Shown here: one piece after another, positions 8,890-17,223 of the stretch
Layout: every line of letters starts with the position of its first letter
How positions within the stretch are numbered: position 1 is the first letter of the stretch
The notes under the pieces: model-generated
Databases searched by the model: none
What the model was told of the DNA's origin: nothing
What the model saw: only the letters and a program-made list of their open reading frames with translations
Made by a program: the position numbers and the translations under genes
Assembly (NCBI RefSeq): GCF_021341665.1
Contig: NZ_JAJTTH010000016.1
Span: forward strand, 1 to 63,555
Source: Pseudomonas sp. Au-Pse12
GTDB taxonomy: Bacteria; Pseudomonadota; Gammaproteobacteria; Pseudomonadales; Pseudomonadaceae
Direction of reading: 5' to 3'
DNA: 63,555 bases

Positions 8890-9665
8890 TGTTCGAGCGT
8901 CTGCGTGAAGATATCCAAAGCGTATTTCATCGTGACCCGGCGGCGCGCAACGCCTTCGAGGTGCTGACCTGCTATCCGGGCATGCATGCGATCTGGATTC
9001 ACCGCCTGTCCGGCGCCTTGTGGGGCATGGGCTGGAAATGGCTGGCGCGGTTGGTGTCGAATTTTGGTCGCTGGTTGACCGGAATCGAGATTCACCCGGG
9101 GGCCAAGGTCGGTCGTCGCTTCTTTATCGATCACGGCATGGGCATTGTGATTGGCGAGACCGCCGAGATTGGTGATGACGTGACGCTCTATCAAGGCGTA
9201 ACCCTGGGCGGTACCAGTTGGAACAAAGGCAAGCGCCATCCGACCCTGGAAGATGGTGTGGTCGTGGGGGCTGGCGCCAAAGTGCTGGGGCCTTTCACAG
9301 TTGGCGCGGGGGCTAAGGTTGGTTCCAATGCCGTGGTTACCAAGGCGGTGCCGGCGGGCGCTACCGTGGTTGGCATACCTGGGCGGATCATCATGAAGTC
9401 CAATGATGAGCAGGAGGCCAAGCGCAAGGCGATGGCGGAAAAGCTCGGTTTCGATGCCTATGGTGTCAGCGAGGACATGCCGGATCCCGTGGCTCGGGCG
9501 ATTGGTCAGTTGCTTGACCATCTGCAGGCGGTTGATGGTCGCCTGGAAGGGATGTGCGGCGCGTTGAAGGATCTGGGCAGTGATTACTGTGCCAAGGACC
9601 TGCCTGCCCTGAGGGCGGAAGACTTCGCTGAAGTCAAAGGCAAGGGCGACAGCCAGGTCGGCTGA
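8889..9665 (+). CDS. cysE: Serine O-acetyltransferase
   Basis: CysE makes O-acetylserine from serine and acetyl-CoA, the first step of cysteine synthesis. The 258-residue product starts MFERLREDIQSVFHRDPAAR and contains the left-handed beta-helix with hexapeptide repeats (about residues 65-165), including IHPGAKVGRRFFIDHGMG and the active-site region VTLGGTSWNKGKRHP. The ATG at 8889 overlaps the trmJ stop and has GGAAGGA upstream. It sits next to the isc operon, where IscS uses cysteine as the sulfur source, which is a common neighbourhood. Confidence 0.96.
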   Translation: MFERLREDIQSVFHRDPAARNAFEVLTCYPGMHAIWIHRLSGALWGMGWKWLARLVSNFGRWLTGIEIHPGAKVGRRFFIDHGMGIVIGETAEIGDDVTLYQGVTLGGTSWNKGKRHPTLEDGVVVGAGAKVLGPFTVGAGAKVGSNAVVTKAVPAGATVVGIPGRIIMKSNDEQEAKRKAMAEKLGFDAYGVSEDMPDPVARAIGQLLDHLQAVDGRLEGMCGALKDLGSDYCAKDLPALRAEDFAEVKGKGDSQVG

Positions 9666-9678
9666 TAGCCCGGCAATC

Positions 9679-9710
9679 GGCTCCTCATGTAGGAGCCGGC
9701 TTGTCGGCGA
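9679..9710. repeat. Single REP with hairpin
   Basis: GGCTCCT / AGGAGCC (9679-9685 / 9691-9697) forms a short hairpin that leads into a REP core, TGTAGGAGCCGGCTTGTCGG. It lies just after the cysE stop. No T-run follows. Confidence 0.55.
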
Positions 9711-9813
9711 AGGGGCGGCTTATGCCCTTGAGTGACCCGCAGGTCAGTTACCGGCAACCCGCTGTGCCATTACGTCGCAGACTTTGCTATGATTCGCGCG
9801 CTCTTTTGCGGGT

Positions 9814-9838
9814 AAATCCGACTAAAGTAGTTGGTCTT
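9814..9838 (+). promoter_or_regulatory. IscR type 1 binding site A
   Basis: The 25-bp stretch fits the remembered IscR type 1 consensus (ATA-SYY-GACT-N5-AGTC-RRSTAT): it has AAATCCGACT, a 5-nt centre, and AGTTGGTCTT. It directly abuts site B, 67 nt before iscR. [2Fe-2S]-IscR would bind here to repress isc. Confidence 0.7.
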
Positions 9839-9863
9839 ATAGTTGACCTGATTACTCGGGTAT
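9839..9863 (+). promoter_or_regulatory. IscR type 1 binding site B
   Basis: The 25-bp stretch reads ATAGTTGACC, TGATT, ACTCGGGTAT, a close match to the type 1 consensus including both ATA/TAT ends. It covers the -35 hexamer of the isc promoter, so binding should block RNA polymerase. Confidence 0.75.
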
Positions 9864-9871
9864 TGCATACT
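9843..9871 (+). promoter_or_regulatory. isc operon promoter
   Basis: TTGACC (9843-9848) and CATACT (9866-9871) are separated by 17 nt. Predicted transcription starts near 9878, leaving a leader of about 25 nt before iscR. The -35 lies inside IscR site B. Confidence 0.7.
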
Positions 9872-9904
9872 CGCCTCCATTCCGAAACTCCGTGGTACTT
9901 GTCC

Positions 9905-10396
9905 ATGCGACTGACTACTAAAGGCCGATACGCCGTGACCGCCATGCTTGATCTGGCGTTGCACGCGCAACATGGCCCGGTCTCCCTGGCCGATATCTCT
10001 GAGCGCCAAGGCATTTCCCTGTCCTATCTCGAACAGCTTTTCGCCAAGTTGCGCCGCAGCAACCTGGTGTCCAGCGTCCGGGGTCCTGGTGGTGGCTATC
10101 AGCTGTCGCGCGACATGCAGGGAATTCAGGTGGCTCAGGTGATCGATGCGGTGAACGAATCGGTCGACGCTACCAAATGCCAGGGGCTGGGTGATTGCCA
10201 TGCCGGCGACACCTGCCTGACTCATCACCTGTGGTGTGACCTGAGCCTGCAGATCCACGAATTTCTAAGCGGTATCAGCTTGGCTGACCTTGTCACTCGC
10301 CGTGAGGTGCAAGAAGTAGCCCAGCGTCAGGACCAGCGCCGTTGTAATGGCAAGGCGCCGCGCCTGGACAAGATTGAAGCGTCCGCCGTCGAATGA
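9905..10396 (+). CDS. iscR: Fe-S cluster assembly transcriptional regulator IscR
   Basis: This Rrf2-family regulator represses isc when it carries a [2Fe-2S] cluster. The reading frame is open well upstream, but ATG 9905 gives MRLTTKGRYAVTAMLDLALH, the standard N-terminus, and places the promoter outside the gene. The 163-residue product has a winged helix (about residues 1-80), with ISLSYLEQLFAKLRR as recognition region, and three cluster cysteines in the pattern CQGLGDCHAGDTC (about 92-104) followed by a His. It heads the isc operon and lies behind two IscR sites, so autoregulation is expected. Confidence 0.96.
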   Translation: MRLTTKGRYAVTAMLDLALHAQHGPVSLADISERQGISLSYLEQLFAKLRRSNLVSSVRGPGGGYQLSRDMQGIQVAQVIDAVNESVDATKCQGLGDCHAGDTCLTHHLWCDLSLQIHEFLSGISLADLVTRREVQEVAQRQDQRRCNGKAPRLDKIEASAVE

Positions 10397-10446
10397 CAGC
10401 CAAAGAGCTAGCGGCACGCCAGCCAGCCTGATTTAGGAGAGAGTTC

Positions 10447-11661
10447 ATGAAATTGCCGATTTACCTTGATTACTCAGCGACCACCCCGGTTGATCCGCGT
10501 GTTGCGCAAAAGATGAGTGAATGCCTGCTGGTCGACGGAAACTTCGGTAACCCGGCGTCCCGTTCCCACGTGTTTGGCTGGAAAGCCGAAGAGTCGGTGG
10601 AGAATGCCCGTCGCCAAGTGGCAGACCTGGTCAACGCCGACCCGCGTGAAATCGTCTGGACTTCCGGTGCCACCGAGTCCGACAACCTGGCCATCAAGGG
10701 TGTCGCGCACTTCTACCACACCAAGGGCAAGCACCTGATCACCTCGAAGATCGAGCACAAGGCTGTCCTGGACACCATGCGCCAACTCGAGCGTGAAGGC
10801 TTCGAAGTGACCTACATCGAGCCGGGCGAAGATGGCTTGATCACTCCGGCCATGGTCGAGGCAGCCCTGCGTGACGACACCATCCTGGTTTCGATCATGC
10901 ACGTGAACAACGAAATCGGCACCATCAACGACATCGCCGCCATCGGCGAGTTGACCCGCTCCAAGGGCATTCTGTTCCACGTCGACGGCGCCCAGTCCAC
11001 CGGCAAGGTCGATATCGACCTGCAGGCCCTGAAAGTCGACCTGATGTCCTTCTCTGCCCACAAGACCTATGGTCCTAAAGGCATCGGCGCGCTGTACGTC
11101 AGCCGTAAGCCTCGCGTGCGCCTGGAGGCCACCATGCACGGCGGCGGTCACGAGCGCGGCATGCGTTCCGGTACCCTGGCGACTCACCAGATCGTCGGCA
11201 TGGGCGAAGCCTTCCGCGTCGCCAAGGAAGACATGGTTGCCGAAAATGCGCGCATCAAGGCCCTGAGCGATCGCTTCTACAAGCAGGTTGAACACCTCGA
11301 AGAGCTGTACATCAACGGCAGCATGACGGCCCGTGTACCGCACAACCTGAACCTGAGCTTCAACTACGTTGAAGGCGAGTCGCTGATCATGGCCCTCAAG
11401 GACCTGGCAGTGTCTTCCGGTTCGGCCTGTACCTCGGCTTCGCTTGAGCCTTCGTACGTTCTGCGCGCCCTGGGCCGCAACGACGAACTGGCCCACAGCT
11501 CGATCCGCTTCACCTTCGGCCGCTTCACCACCGAAGAAGAAATCGATTACGCGGCGCAGAAAGTTTGCGAAGCCGTCACCAAGCTGCGCGCTCTATCGCC
11601 GCTGTGGGACATGTACAAAGATGGCGTCGATATCTCGAAGATCGAGTGGGCGGCGCACTGA
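10447..11661 (+). CDS. iscS: Cysteine desulfurase IscS
   Basis: IscS is a PLP enzyme that takes sulfur from cysteine and passes it as persulfide to IscU and to tRNA-thiolation proteins. The 404-residue length equals that of E. coli IscS. The PLP lysine lies in FSAHKTYGPKG (Lys206) and the mobile-loop cysteine in SSGSACTSASLEPSYV (Cys328). TTTAGGAGAG provides a strong ribosome site 5-6 nt before the ATG. It is the second gene of isc, 50 nt after iscR. Confidence 0.98.
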   Translation: MKLPIYLDYSATTPVDPRVAQKMSECLLVDGNFGNPASRSHVFGWKAEESVENARRQVADLVNADPREIVWTSGATESDNLAIKGVAHFYHTKGKHLITSKIEHKAVLDTMRQLEREGFEVTYIEPGEDGLITPAMVEAALRDDTILVSIMHVNNEIGTINDIAAIGELTRSKGILFHVDGAQSTGKVDIDLQALKVDLMSFSAHKTYGPKGIGALYVSRKPRVRLEATMHGGGHERGMRSGTLATHQIVGMGEAFRVAKEDMVAENARIKALSDRFYKQVEHLEELYINGSMTARVPHNLNLSFNYVEGESLIMALKDLAVSSGSACTSASLEPSYVLRALGRNDELAHSSIRFTFGRFTTEEEIDYAAQKVCEAVTKLRALSPLWDMYKDGVDISKIEWAAH

Positions 11662-11678
11662 ATATAAGTCGCCGCACA

Positions 11679-11720
11679 GGGTTCTGTAGAGCGTACCGAT
11701 AACGGCGATTTGCAGAACCC
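11679..11720 (+). other. RNA hairpin between iscS and iscU
   Basis: GGGTTCTG (11679-11686) pairs with CAGAACCC (11713-11720); the loop itself can form a small CCG-ATAA-CGG hairpin. It sits in the largest gap within isc (95 nt). No T-run follows, so it is more likely an mRNA stability or processing element than a full terminator. Confidence 0.45.
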
Positions 11721-11756
11721 CAAGAGCGACTCTCTGATGAGTGAGGATTAAGAATC

Positions 11757-12143
11757 ATGGCTTACAGCGAAAAGGTCATCGACCACTACGAGAACCCGCG
11801 CAACGTTGGCAAGATGAACGCGGAAGATCCTGATGTCGGCACCGGCATGGTCGGCGCTCCGGCCTGCGGCGACGTGATGCGCCTGCAGATCAAGGTCAAC
11901 GAGCAGGGCATCATCGAAGACGCCAAGTTCAAGACCTACGGCTGCGGTTCCGCCATTGCTTCCAGCTCCCTGGCCACTGAGTGGATGAAGGGCAAGACGC
12001 TGGATGAGGCCGAGACCATCAAGAACACCCAGCTGGCTGAAGAACTGGCCCTGCCTCCAGTGAAGATCCACTGCTCGGTACTCGCCGAAGACGCCATCAA
12101 GGCTGCCGTTCGCGACTACAAGCAGAAGAAAGGCCTGATCTGA
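11757..12143 (+). CDS. iscU: Fe-S cluster scaffold protein IscU
   Basis: IscU is the scaffold on which [2Fe-2S] and [4Fe-4S] clusters are built. All ligands are visible: Cys37 in GAPACGDV with the following Asp39, Cys63 in YGCGSAIASS, and Cys106 in KIHCSVLAED. The LPPVK motif bound by HscA is present just before Cys106. The 128-aa length is typical. It precedes iscA, hscB and hscA, the genes that load and unload it. Confidence 0.98.
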   Translation: MAYSEKVIDHYENPRNVGKMNAEDPDVGTGMVGAPACGDVMRLQIKVNEQGIIEDAKFKTYGCGSAIASSSLATEWMKGKTLDEAETIKNTQLAEELALPPVKIHCSVLAEDAIKAAVRDYKQKKGLI

Positions 12144-12185
12144 TCGATCGGCTTTCACAGATTTGGCGACAAGTAAGGAGTCACG

Positions 12186-12509
12186 ATGGCTATCAGCATG
12201 ACAGAAGCGGCTGCTCAACACGTGCGACGCTCCCTCAACGGGCGCGGCAAGGGTGATGGGATTCGTCTGGGTGTTCGCACCACGGGCTGTTCCGGCCTTG
12301 CCTATGTGCTGGAGTTCGTCGACGAGATTGGCGAGGACGATCAGGTGTTCGAAAGTCACGGCGAGAAAGTGATCATCGACCCGAAAAGCCTGACCTATCT
12401 GGACGGCACCGAGCTTGATTTCGTCAAGGAAGGGTTGAACGAAGGCTTCAAGTTCAACAACCCCAACGTACGCGGTGAATGTGGCTGCGGCGAAAGCTTC
12501 AACATCTGA
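12186..12509 (+). CDS. iscA: A-type iron-sulfur carrier IscA
   Basis: IscA is an A-type carrier that moves clusters, mainly [4Fe-4S], to client enzymes. The three conserved cysteines are present: Cys35 in TTGCSGLAY and Cys99/Cys101 in ECGCGESF. It has 107 residues, as expected. AAGGAG precedes the ATG, and the gap to iscU is 42 nt. Confidence 0.97.
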   Translation: MAISMTEAAAQHVRRSLNGRGKGDGIRLGVRTTGCSGLAYVLEFVDEIGEDDQVFESHGEKVIIDPKSLTYLDGTELDFVKEGLNEGFKFNNPNVRGECGCGESFNI

Positions 12510-12517
12510 GGCTTCTC

Positions 12518-13039
12518 GTGGGTACTCCTTGTCATTTCGCTTTATTTGAGCTGCAACCGAGCTTCCGTCTGGATCTCGAGCAGCTGGCCGCGCGCTACCG
12601 TGAGTTGGCGCGTGGGGTTCATCCAGATCGTTTTGCCGATGCTTCCGAGCGCGAGCAGCGTCTGGCCCTGGAGCAGTCGGCGAGCCTTAACGAGGCTTAT
12701 CAGACGCTCAAGAGTCCGCCCAAGCGTGCCCGCTACCTATTGGCTTTGAATGGCGGTGAGTTGCCGCTGGAAGTCACGGTGCATGATCCGGAGTTTCTTC
12801 TGCAGCAGATGCAATGGCGCGAAGAACTCGAAGACTTGCAGGACAGCGCCGACCTGGCCGGAGTGGCGGCATTCAAGCGCCGGTTGAAGACGGCTCAGGA
12901 TGAACTGAACGAAAGCTTCGCAGCCTGTTGGGATGATGCAGCGCAACGCGAGCAGGCCGAGCGCCTGATGCGACGCATGCAGTTCCTCGACAAGCTCACC
13001 TACGAAGTGCGCCAGTTAGAAGAGCGCCTCGACGATTAA
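12518..13039 (+). CDS. hscB: Fe-S assembly co-chaperone HscB
   Basis: HscB is a J-domain protein that delivers loaded IscU to HscA. The frame is open from within iscA, but GTG 12518 gives MGTPCHFALFELQPSF, the usual Pseudomonas N-terminus, and 173 residues. The J-domain HPD tripeptide is present in RGVHPDRFAD (about residue 37), followed by the C-terminal three-helix IscU-binding domain. No strong ribosome site is seen; translation is probably coupled to iscA, which stops 8 nt before. Confidence 0.95.
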   Translation: MGTPCHFALFELQPSFRLDLEQLAARYRELARGVHPDRFADASEREQRLALEQSASLNEAYQTLKSPPKRARYLLALNGGELPLEVTVHDPEFLLQQMQWREELEDLQDSADLAGVAAFKRRLKTAQDELNESFAACWDDAAQREQAERLMRRMQFLDKLTYEVRQLEERLDD

Positions 13040-13090
13040 CCCAGTGCCGCTCCGGTCGCACGCCTGATATACAGATAAGTCCAGATAAGC

Positions 13091-14953
13091 ATGGCCCTAC
13101 TGCAGATCGCCGAACCCGGCCAAAGTCCTCAACCGCACCAGCGTCGCCTGGCTGTGGGGATCGACTTGGGCACTACCAATTCGCTGGTCGCTGCCTTGCG
13201 CAGTGGTCTTTCCGAGCCTCTGGCCGACGCGCAGGGTCAGGTGATTCTGCCGTCCGCTGTGCGTTATCACGCCGATCACGTCGAAGTGGGCGAGTCTGCC
13301 CGCCTGGCCGCGCCTACCGACCCCTTGAATACCGTGCTTTCGGTCAAGCGCCTGATGGGGCGTGGTTTGGCCGACGTCAAGCAATTGGGCGAGCAGCTGC
13401 CTTATCGCTTCGTTGATGGTGAGTCGCACATGCCGTTCATCGAGACCATCCAGGGGCCGAAAAGCCCGGTGGAGGTTTCCGCTGAGGTGCTGAAGGTGTT
13501 GCGTCAGCGCGCTGAAGCGACCTTGGGTGGCGAACTGGTGGGGGCGGTGATTACTGTTCCGGCCTATTTCGACGATGCTCAGCGCCAAGCCACCAAGGAT
13601 GCGGCCAAACTGGCTGGCCTGAATGTGCTGCGCTTGCTCAATGAGCCAACCGCGGCTGCTGTGGCCTACGGTCTGGACCAGCACGCCGAGGGTGTGGTGG
13701 CGATCTATGACCTGGGCGGTGGTACGTTCGATATTTCCATTCTGCGCCTGACCGGTGGTGTCTTCGAAGTGCTGGCCACTGGCGGCGATACCGCCCTGGG
13801 TGGTGATGACTTCGATCACGCCATTGCCGGCTGGATCATCGAGGGGGCGGGCTTGTCCGCCGACCTGGATCCGGGGACACAGCGCAACCTGTTGCAAACT
13901 GCCTGTGCGGCCAAGGAAGCCCTGACCCATGCCGCTTCGGTGGAGGTGGTTTACGGTGACTGGCGCGCAGCGTTGACCCGTGAAACCTTCGACGCCCTGA
14001 TCGAGCCCATGGTCGCCCGCAGCCTCAAGGCTTGCCGTCGCGCCGTTCGTGACTCCAATGTCGAGTTGGATGAAGTGCAAGCCGTGGTCATGGTTGGCGG
14101 TTCGACCCGTGTGCCGCGAGTACGCGAGGCGGTCGCCGAAATGTTCGGTCGCCAGCCGTTGACCGAGATCGACCCGGATCAAGTGGTGGCCATTGGTGCT
14201 GCGATCCAGGCCGATACCCTGGCCGGTAACAAGCGCGAAGGTGGCGAGTTGTTGCTGCTGGACGTGATTCCGCTGTCCCTGGGGTTGGAAACCATGGGTG
14301 GCCTGATGGAGAAGGTGATTCCGCGCAACACCACCATCCCGGTTGCCCGTGCCCAGGACTTCACCACTTACAAAGATGGCCAGACAGCCATGATGATCCA
14401 TGTGCTGCAGGGAGAGCGTGAGCTGATCAGTGACTGCCGCTCCCTGGCGCGCTTCGAATTGCGTGGCATTCCGCCGATGGTGGCGGGTGCGGCGAAGATC
14501 CGCGTGACCTTCCAGGTCGATGCCGACGGCCTGCTCAGCGTCTCTGCGCGCGAGCTGGGTTCGGGTGTCGAGGCCAGCATCCAGGTCAAGCCGTCCTATG
14601 GCCTGACCGACGGCGAGATCGCCAAGATGCTCAAGGATTCTTTCCAGTACGCCGGCGACGACAAGGTGGCTCGTGTACTGCGTGAGCAGCAGGTTGACGC
14701 CCAGCGTCTGATCGAGGCCGTGCAAGGTGCCCTGGACGCCGACGGCGAGCGTCTGCTGGATGCCGAAGAGCGCATGGTCATCGAGTTGCAGATGCAGGAA
14801 TTGAGTGAATTGATGCGTGGTACCGATGGTTACGCCATCGAGCAGCAGACCAAGCGTCTGTCGCAAGTGACCGATGCTTTTGCTGCCCGCCGCCTGGATT
14901 CGACGGTGAAAGCCGCGCTGGCGGGGCGCAACCTGAATGAAATCGAGGAATAA
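13091..14953 (+). CDS. hscA: Fe-S assembly chaperone HscA (Hsp70 type)
   Basis: HscA is a specialised Hsp70 that uses ATP to release clusters from IscU. The 620-residue product shows the Hsp70 ATPase signatures GIDLGTTNSLVA (about residue 24), IYDLGGGTFDISILR (about 205) and VVMVGGSTRVPRVRE (about 333), then the substrate-binding domain and helical lid. Gene order hscB-hscA-fdx is canonical. A large open frame on the opposite strand is a codon-bias shadow. Confidence 0.97.
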   Translation: MALLQIAEPGQSPQPHQRRLAVGIDLGTTNSLVAALRSGLSEPLADAQGQVILPSAVRYHADHVEVGESARLAAPTDPLNTVLSVKRLMGRGLADVKQLGEQLPYRFVDGESHMPFIETIQGPKSPVEVSAEVLKVLRQRAEATLGGELVGAVITVPAYFDDAQRQATKDAAKLAGLNVLRLLNEPTAAAVAYGLDQHAEGVVAIYDLGGGTFDISILRLTGGVFEVLATGGDTALGGDDFDHAIAGWIIEGAGLSADLDPGTQRNLLQTACAAKEALTHAASVEVVYGDWRAALTRETFDALIEPMVARSLKACRRAVRDSNVELDEVQAVVMVGGSTRVPRVREAVAEMFGRQPLTEIDPDQVVAIGAAIQADTLAGNKREGGELLLLDVIPLSLGLETMGGLMEKVIPRNTTIPVARAQDFTTYKDGQTAMMIHVLQGERELISDCRSLARFELRGIPPMVAGAAKIRVTFQVDADGLLSVSARELGSGVEASIQVKPSYGLTDGEIAKMLKDSFQYAGDDKVARVLREQQVDAQRLIEAVQGALDADGERLLDAEERMVIELQMQELSELMRGTDGYAIEQQTKRLSQVTDAFAARRLDSTVKAALAGRNLNEIEE

Positions 14954-14956
14954 CTG

Positions 14957-15298
14957 ATGCCGCAGATCATTTTTCTGCCACACGCCGTGTTCTGTCCGGA
15001 CGGCCTGGTTGTAGAGGTCGAGCCTGGCGTCTCGGTGCTCGAGGTTGCCCATGACAACCACATCGAGATCGAAAGCGCCTGTGGTGGCGTCTGTGCCTGC
15101 ACCACCTGCCACTGCATCATTCGTGAGGGTTTCGATTCGCTGAATGAGGCTGACGAGCTGGAAGAAGACCTGCTGGACAAGGCCTGGGGCCTGGAAGCGC
15201 AGTCGCGCCTGTCGTGCCAGGCGATTGTCGGTGATGAAGACCTGACCATCGAAATTCCCAAATACTCGCTCAACCATGCAGCCGAAGCGCCGCACTGA
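14957..15298 (+). CDS. fdx: ISC system [2Fe-2S] ferredoxin
   Basis: This adrenodoxin-type ferredoxin supplies electrons for cluster assembly. The four ligands follow the pattern C-x5-C-x2-C ... C: SACGGVCACTTCHC (about residues 41-54) and RLSCQAIV (about 88). The product has 113 residues. It starts 3 nt after the hscA stop, so the two are closely coupled. Confidence 0.97.
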   Translation: MPQIIFLPHAVFCPDGLVVEVEPGVSVLEVAHDNHIEIESACGGVCACTTCHCIIREGFDSLNEADELEEDLLDKAWGLEAQSRLSCQAIVGDEDLTIEIPKYSLNHAAEAPH

Positions 15299-15313
15299 TT
15301 TCAAGGAATTGAC

Positions 15314-15514
15314 ATGAGCCTCAAGTGGGTTGATGTACTGGAAATCGCGATCCAACTGGCTGAGTCCAAGCCGGATGTGGATCCGCGTTATGTGAACTTT
15401 GTCGATCTGCACCAATGGGTTCTGGCACTGCCGGAGTTCAGCGACGATCCGGCTCGCGGAGGCGAGAAGGTTCTTGAAGCAATTCAGGCCGCCTGGATCG
15501 ACGAAACTGACTGA
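15314..15514 (+). CDS. iscX: Fe-S assembly protein IscX
   Basis: IscX is a small acidic protein that binds IscS and iron and adjusts the rate of cluster assembly. The 66-residue product begins MSLKWVDVLEIAIQLAE and contains the typical VDPRYVNFVDLHQWV segment. AAGGAATTG precedes the ATG. It is the last gene of isc and is followed by a terminator. Confidence 0.95.
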   Translation: MSLKWVDVLEIAIQLAESKPDVDPRYVNFVDLHQWVLALPEFSDDPARGGEKVLEAIQAAWIDETD

Positions 15515-15532
15515 ATCCGCGGGCTACGCAGT

Positions 15533-15561
15533 TAGGCAATCCCTATAAACCCGCGTATAAT
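15533..15561 (+). promoter_or_regulatory. Candidate ndk promoter overlapping the isc terminator
   Basis: TAGGCA (15533-15538) and a perfect TATAAT (15556-15561) are 17 nt apart. The TATAAT is exactly in the loop of the isc terminator hairpin. Predicted transcription starts near 15568, about 40 nt before ndk. Confidence 0.6.
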
Positions 15562-15578
15562 TCGCGGGTTTAATTTTT
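15548..15578 (+). terminator. Terminator of the isc operon
   Basis: Stem AACCCGCG / CGCGGGTT (15548-15555 / 15563-15570) has a 7-nt loop and is followed by TTTAATTTTT. It lies 33 nt after the iscX stop. Confidence 0.75.
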
Positions 15579-15608
15579 CGCTTTAATCACCGTTTCTGGA
15601 GTTACACC

Positions 15609-16034
15609 ATGGCTGTTCAACGTACTTTCTCCATCATCAAGCCTGACGCTGTTGCAAAAAACGTTATCGGCAAGATCGTTTCCCGTTTTGAAGAAGCCGG
15701 CCTGCGCGTTGTAGCTTCGAAAATGAAGCAACTGTCCAAGGCTGAAGCTGAAGGCTTCTACGCTGAGCACAGCGAGCGTGGCTTCTTCGGCGAACTGGTT
15801 GCCTTCATGACTTCCGGTCCGGTTGTTGTGCAGGTTCTGGAAGGCGAAAACGCTATCGCTCGCAACCGTGAGCTGATGGGCGCTACCAACCCTAAAGAAG
15901 CTGCTGCCGGCACCATCCGCGCTGACTTCGCCGAGTCGATCGACGCCAACGCCGTTCACGGTTCGGACTCCGAAGCTGCCGCTGCTCGCGAAATCGCTTA
16001 CTTCTTCGCAGCTACTGAAGTAACCGCTCGCTGA
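15609..16034 (+). CDS. ndk: Nucleoside diphosphate kinase
   Basis: Ndk balances nucleoside triphosphate pools by transferring a phosphate through a His intermediate. The 141-residue product begins MAVQRTFSIIKPDAVAKN. The active-site His lies in NAVHGSDSEAAA (about residue 117). It is expected to be highly expressed; codon choice is more uniform than in its neighbours. TGGAGTT is the ribosome site. It begins a long run through to bamB. Confidence 0.97.
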   Translation: MAVQRTFSIIKPDAVAKNVIGKIVSRFEEAGLRVVASKMKQLSKAEAEGFYAEHSERGFFGELVAFMTSGPVVVQVLEGENAIARNRELMGATNPKEAAAGTIRADFAESIDANAVHGSDSEAAAAREIAYFFAATEVTAR

Positions 16035-16062
16035 GTAAGGCTTGCGCGTGAGGGGTGAAACC

Positions 16063-17211
16063 ATGACTGCATCGATCGGCAAAACTAACCTGTTGGGGCT
16101 GACTCAACCGGAAATGGAGAAATTCTTCGACTCAATCGGGGAGAAGCGTTTCCGTGCCGGTCAGGTAATGAAATGGATTCACCACTTTGGTGTCGACGAT
16201 TTCGACGCCATGACGAATGTCGGCAAGGCCTTGCGCGAAAAGCTCAAGGCTGTTGCCGAGATTCGCGGTCCGGAAGTGGTCAGCGAGGACATCTCCAGCG
16301 ACGGTACCCGTAAATGGGTCGTGCGCGTGGCGTCCGGCAGCTGCGTCGAGACCGTTTATATTCCCCAGGGCAAGCGCGGCACTCTGTGCGTTTCGTCCCA
16401 GGCGGGCTGTGCCCTGGATTGCAGTTTCTGCTCCACCGGCAAGCAAGGCTTCAATAGCAACCTCACCGCCGCCGAAGTCATCGGCCAGGTGTGGATTGCC
16501 AACAAATCCTTTGGCAGCGTCCCGGCGACCGTCGACCGTGCCATCACCAACGTGGTGATGATGGGCATGGGTGAGCCGCTGCTGAACTTCGACAACGTCA
16601 TCGCCGCCATGCACCTGATGATGGATGACCTGGGCTACGGCATTTCCAAGCGCCGGGTGACCCTGTCGACCTCCGGCGTGGTACCGATGATCGATGAGCT
16701 GGCCAAGCACATCGACGTCTCCCTGGCGTTGTCGCTGCACGCACCCAACGATGCGCTGCGCAACCAGTTGGTACCGATCAACAAGAAGTACCCGCTGAAG
16801 ATGCTCCTCGAGTCCTGCCAGCGCTACATGTCGGCCCTGGGCGAGAAGCGGGTGCTGACCATCGAGTACACCTTGCTCAAGGACGTCAACGACAAGCTTG
16901 AGCACGCGGCGGAAATGATCGAGCTGCTCAAGGACATTCCTTGCAAGATCAACCTGATCCCGTTCAACCCGTTCCCCCATTCCGGGTACGAGCGTCCGAG
17001 CAACAACGCCATTCGTCGTTTCCAGGATCAACTGCATCACGCTGGCTTCAACGTCACCGTGCGCACCACCCGTGGTGAAGACATTGATGCTGCCTGTGGT
17101 CAGTTGGTCGGGCAGGTGCTGGATCGCACCCGTCGCAGCGAACGTTATATCGCCGTGCGTGAATTGAGCGCCGACGCCGATATGCCGCAAAGCGCCGCGA
17201 CCCGTACCTGA
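16063..17211 (+). CDS. rlmN: Dual-specificity 23S rRNA/tRNA adenosine C2-methyltransferase RlmN
   Basis: RlmN is a radical-SAM enzyme that makes 2-methyladenosine at A2503 of 23S rRNA and A37 of some tRNAs. The cluster motif is CALDCSFCSTG (about residues 116-126). The two methyl-transfer cysteines are expected near residues 116-120 and in the C-terminal DAACGQL segment. An in-frame TTG lies at 16042, but ATG 16063 has AGGGGTGA upstream and gives MTASIGKTNLLGLTQPE, the familiar start (382 aa). Confidence 0.96.
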   Translation: MTASIGKTNLLGLTQPEMEKFFDSIGEKRFRAGQVMKWIHHFGVDDFDAMTNVGKALREKLKAVAEIRGPEVVSEDISSDGTRKWVVRVASGSCVETVYIPQGKRGTLCVSSQAGCALDCSFCSTGKQGFNSNLTAAEVIGQVWIANKSFGSVPATVDRAITNVVMMGMGEPLLNFDNVIAAMHLMMDDLGYGISKRRVTLSTSGVVPMIDELAKHIDVSLALSLHAPNDALRNQLVPINKKYPLKMLLESCQRYMSALGEKRVLTIEYTLLKDVNDKLEHAAEMIELLKDIPCKINLIPFNPFPHSGYERPSNNAIRRFQDQLHHAGFNVTVRTTRGEDIDAACGQLVGQVLDRTRRSERYIAVRELSADADMPQSAATRT

Positions 17212-17223
17212 GAGAGGATCTCC

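Noticed and set aside
13097..15415. A 772-codon minus-strand frame across hscA and fdx
   Set aside because: Opposite two conserved genes; composition is shadow-like.
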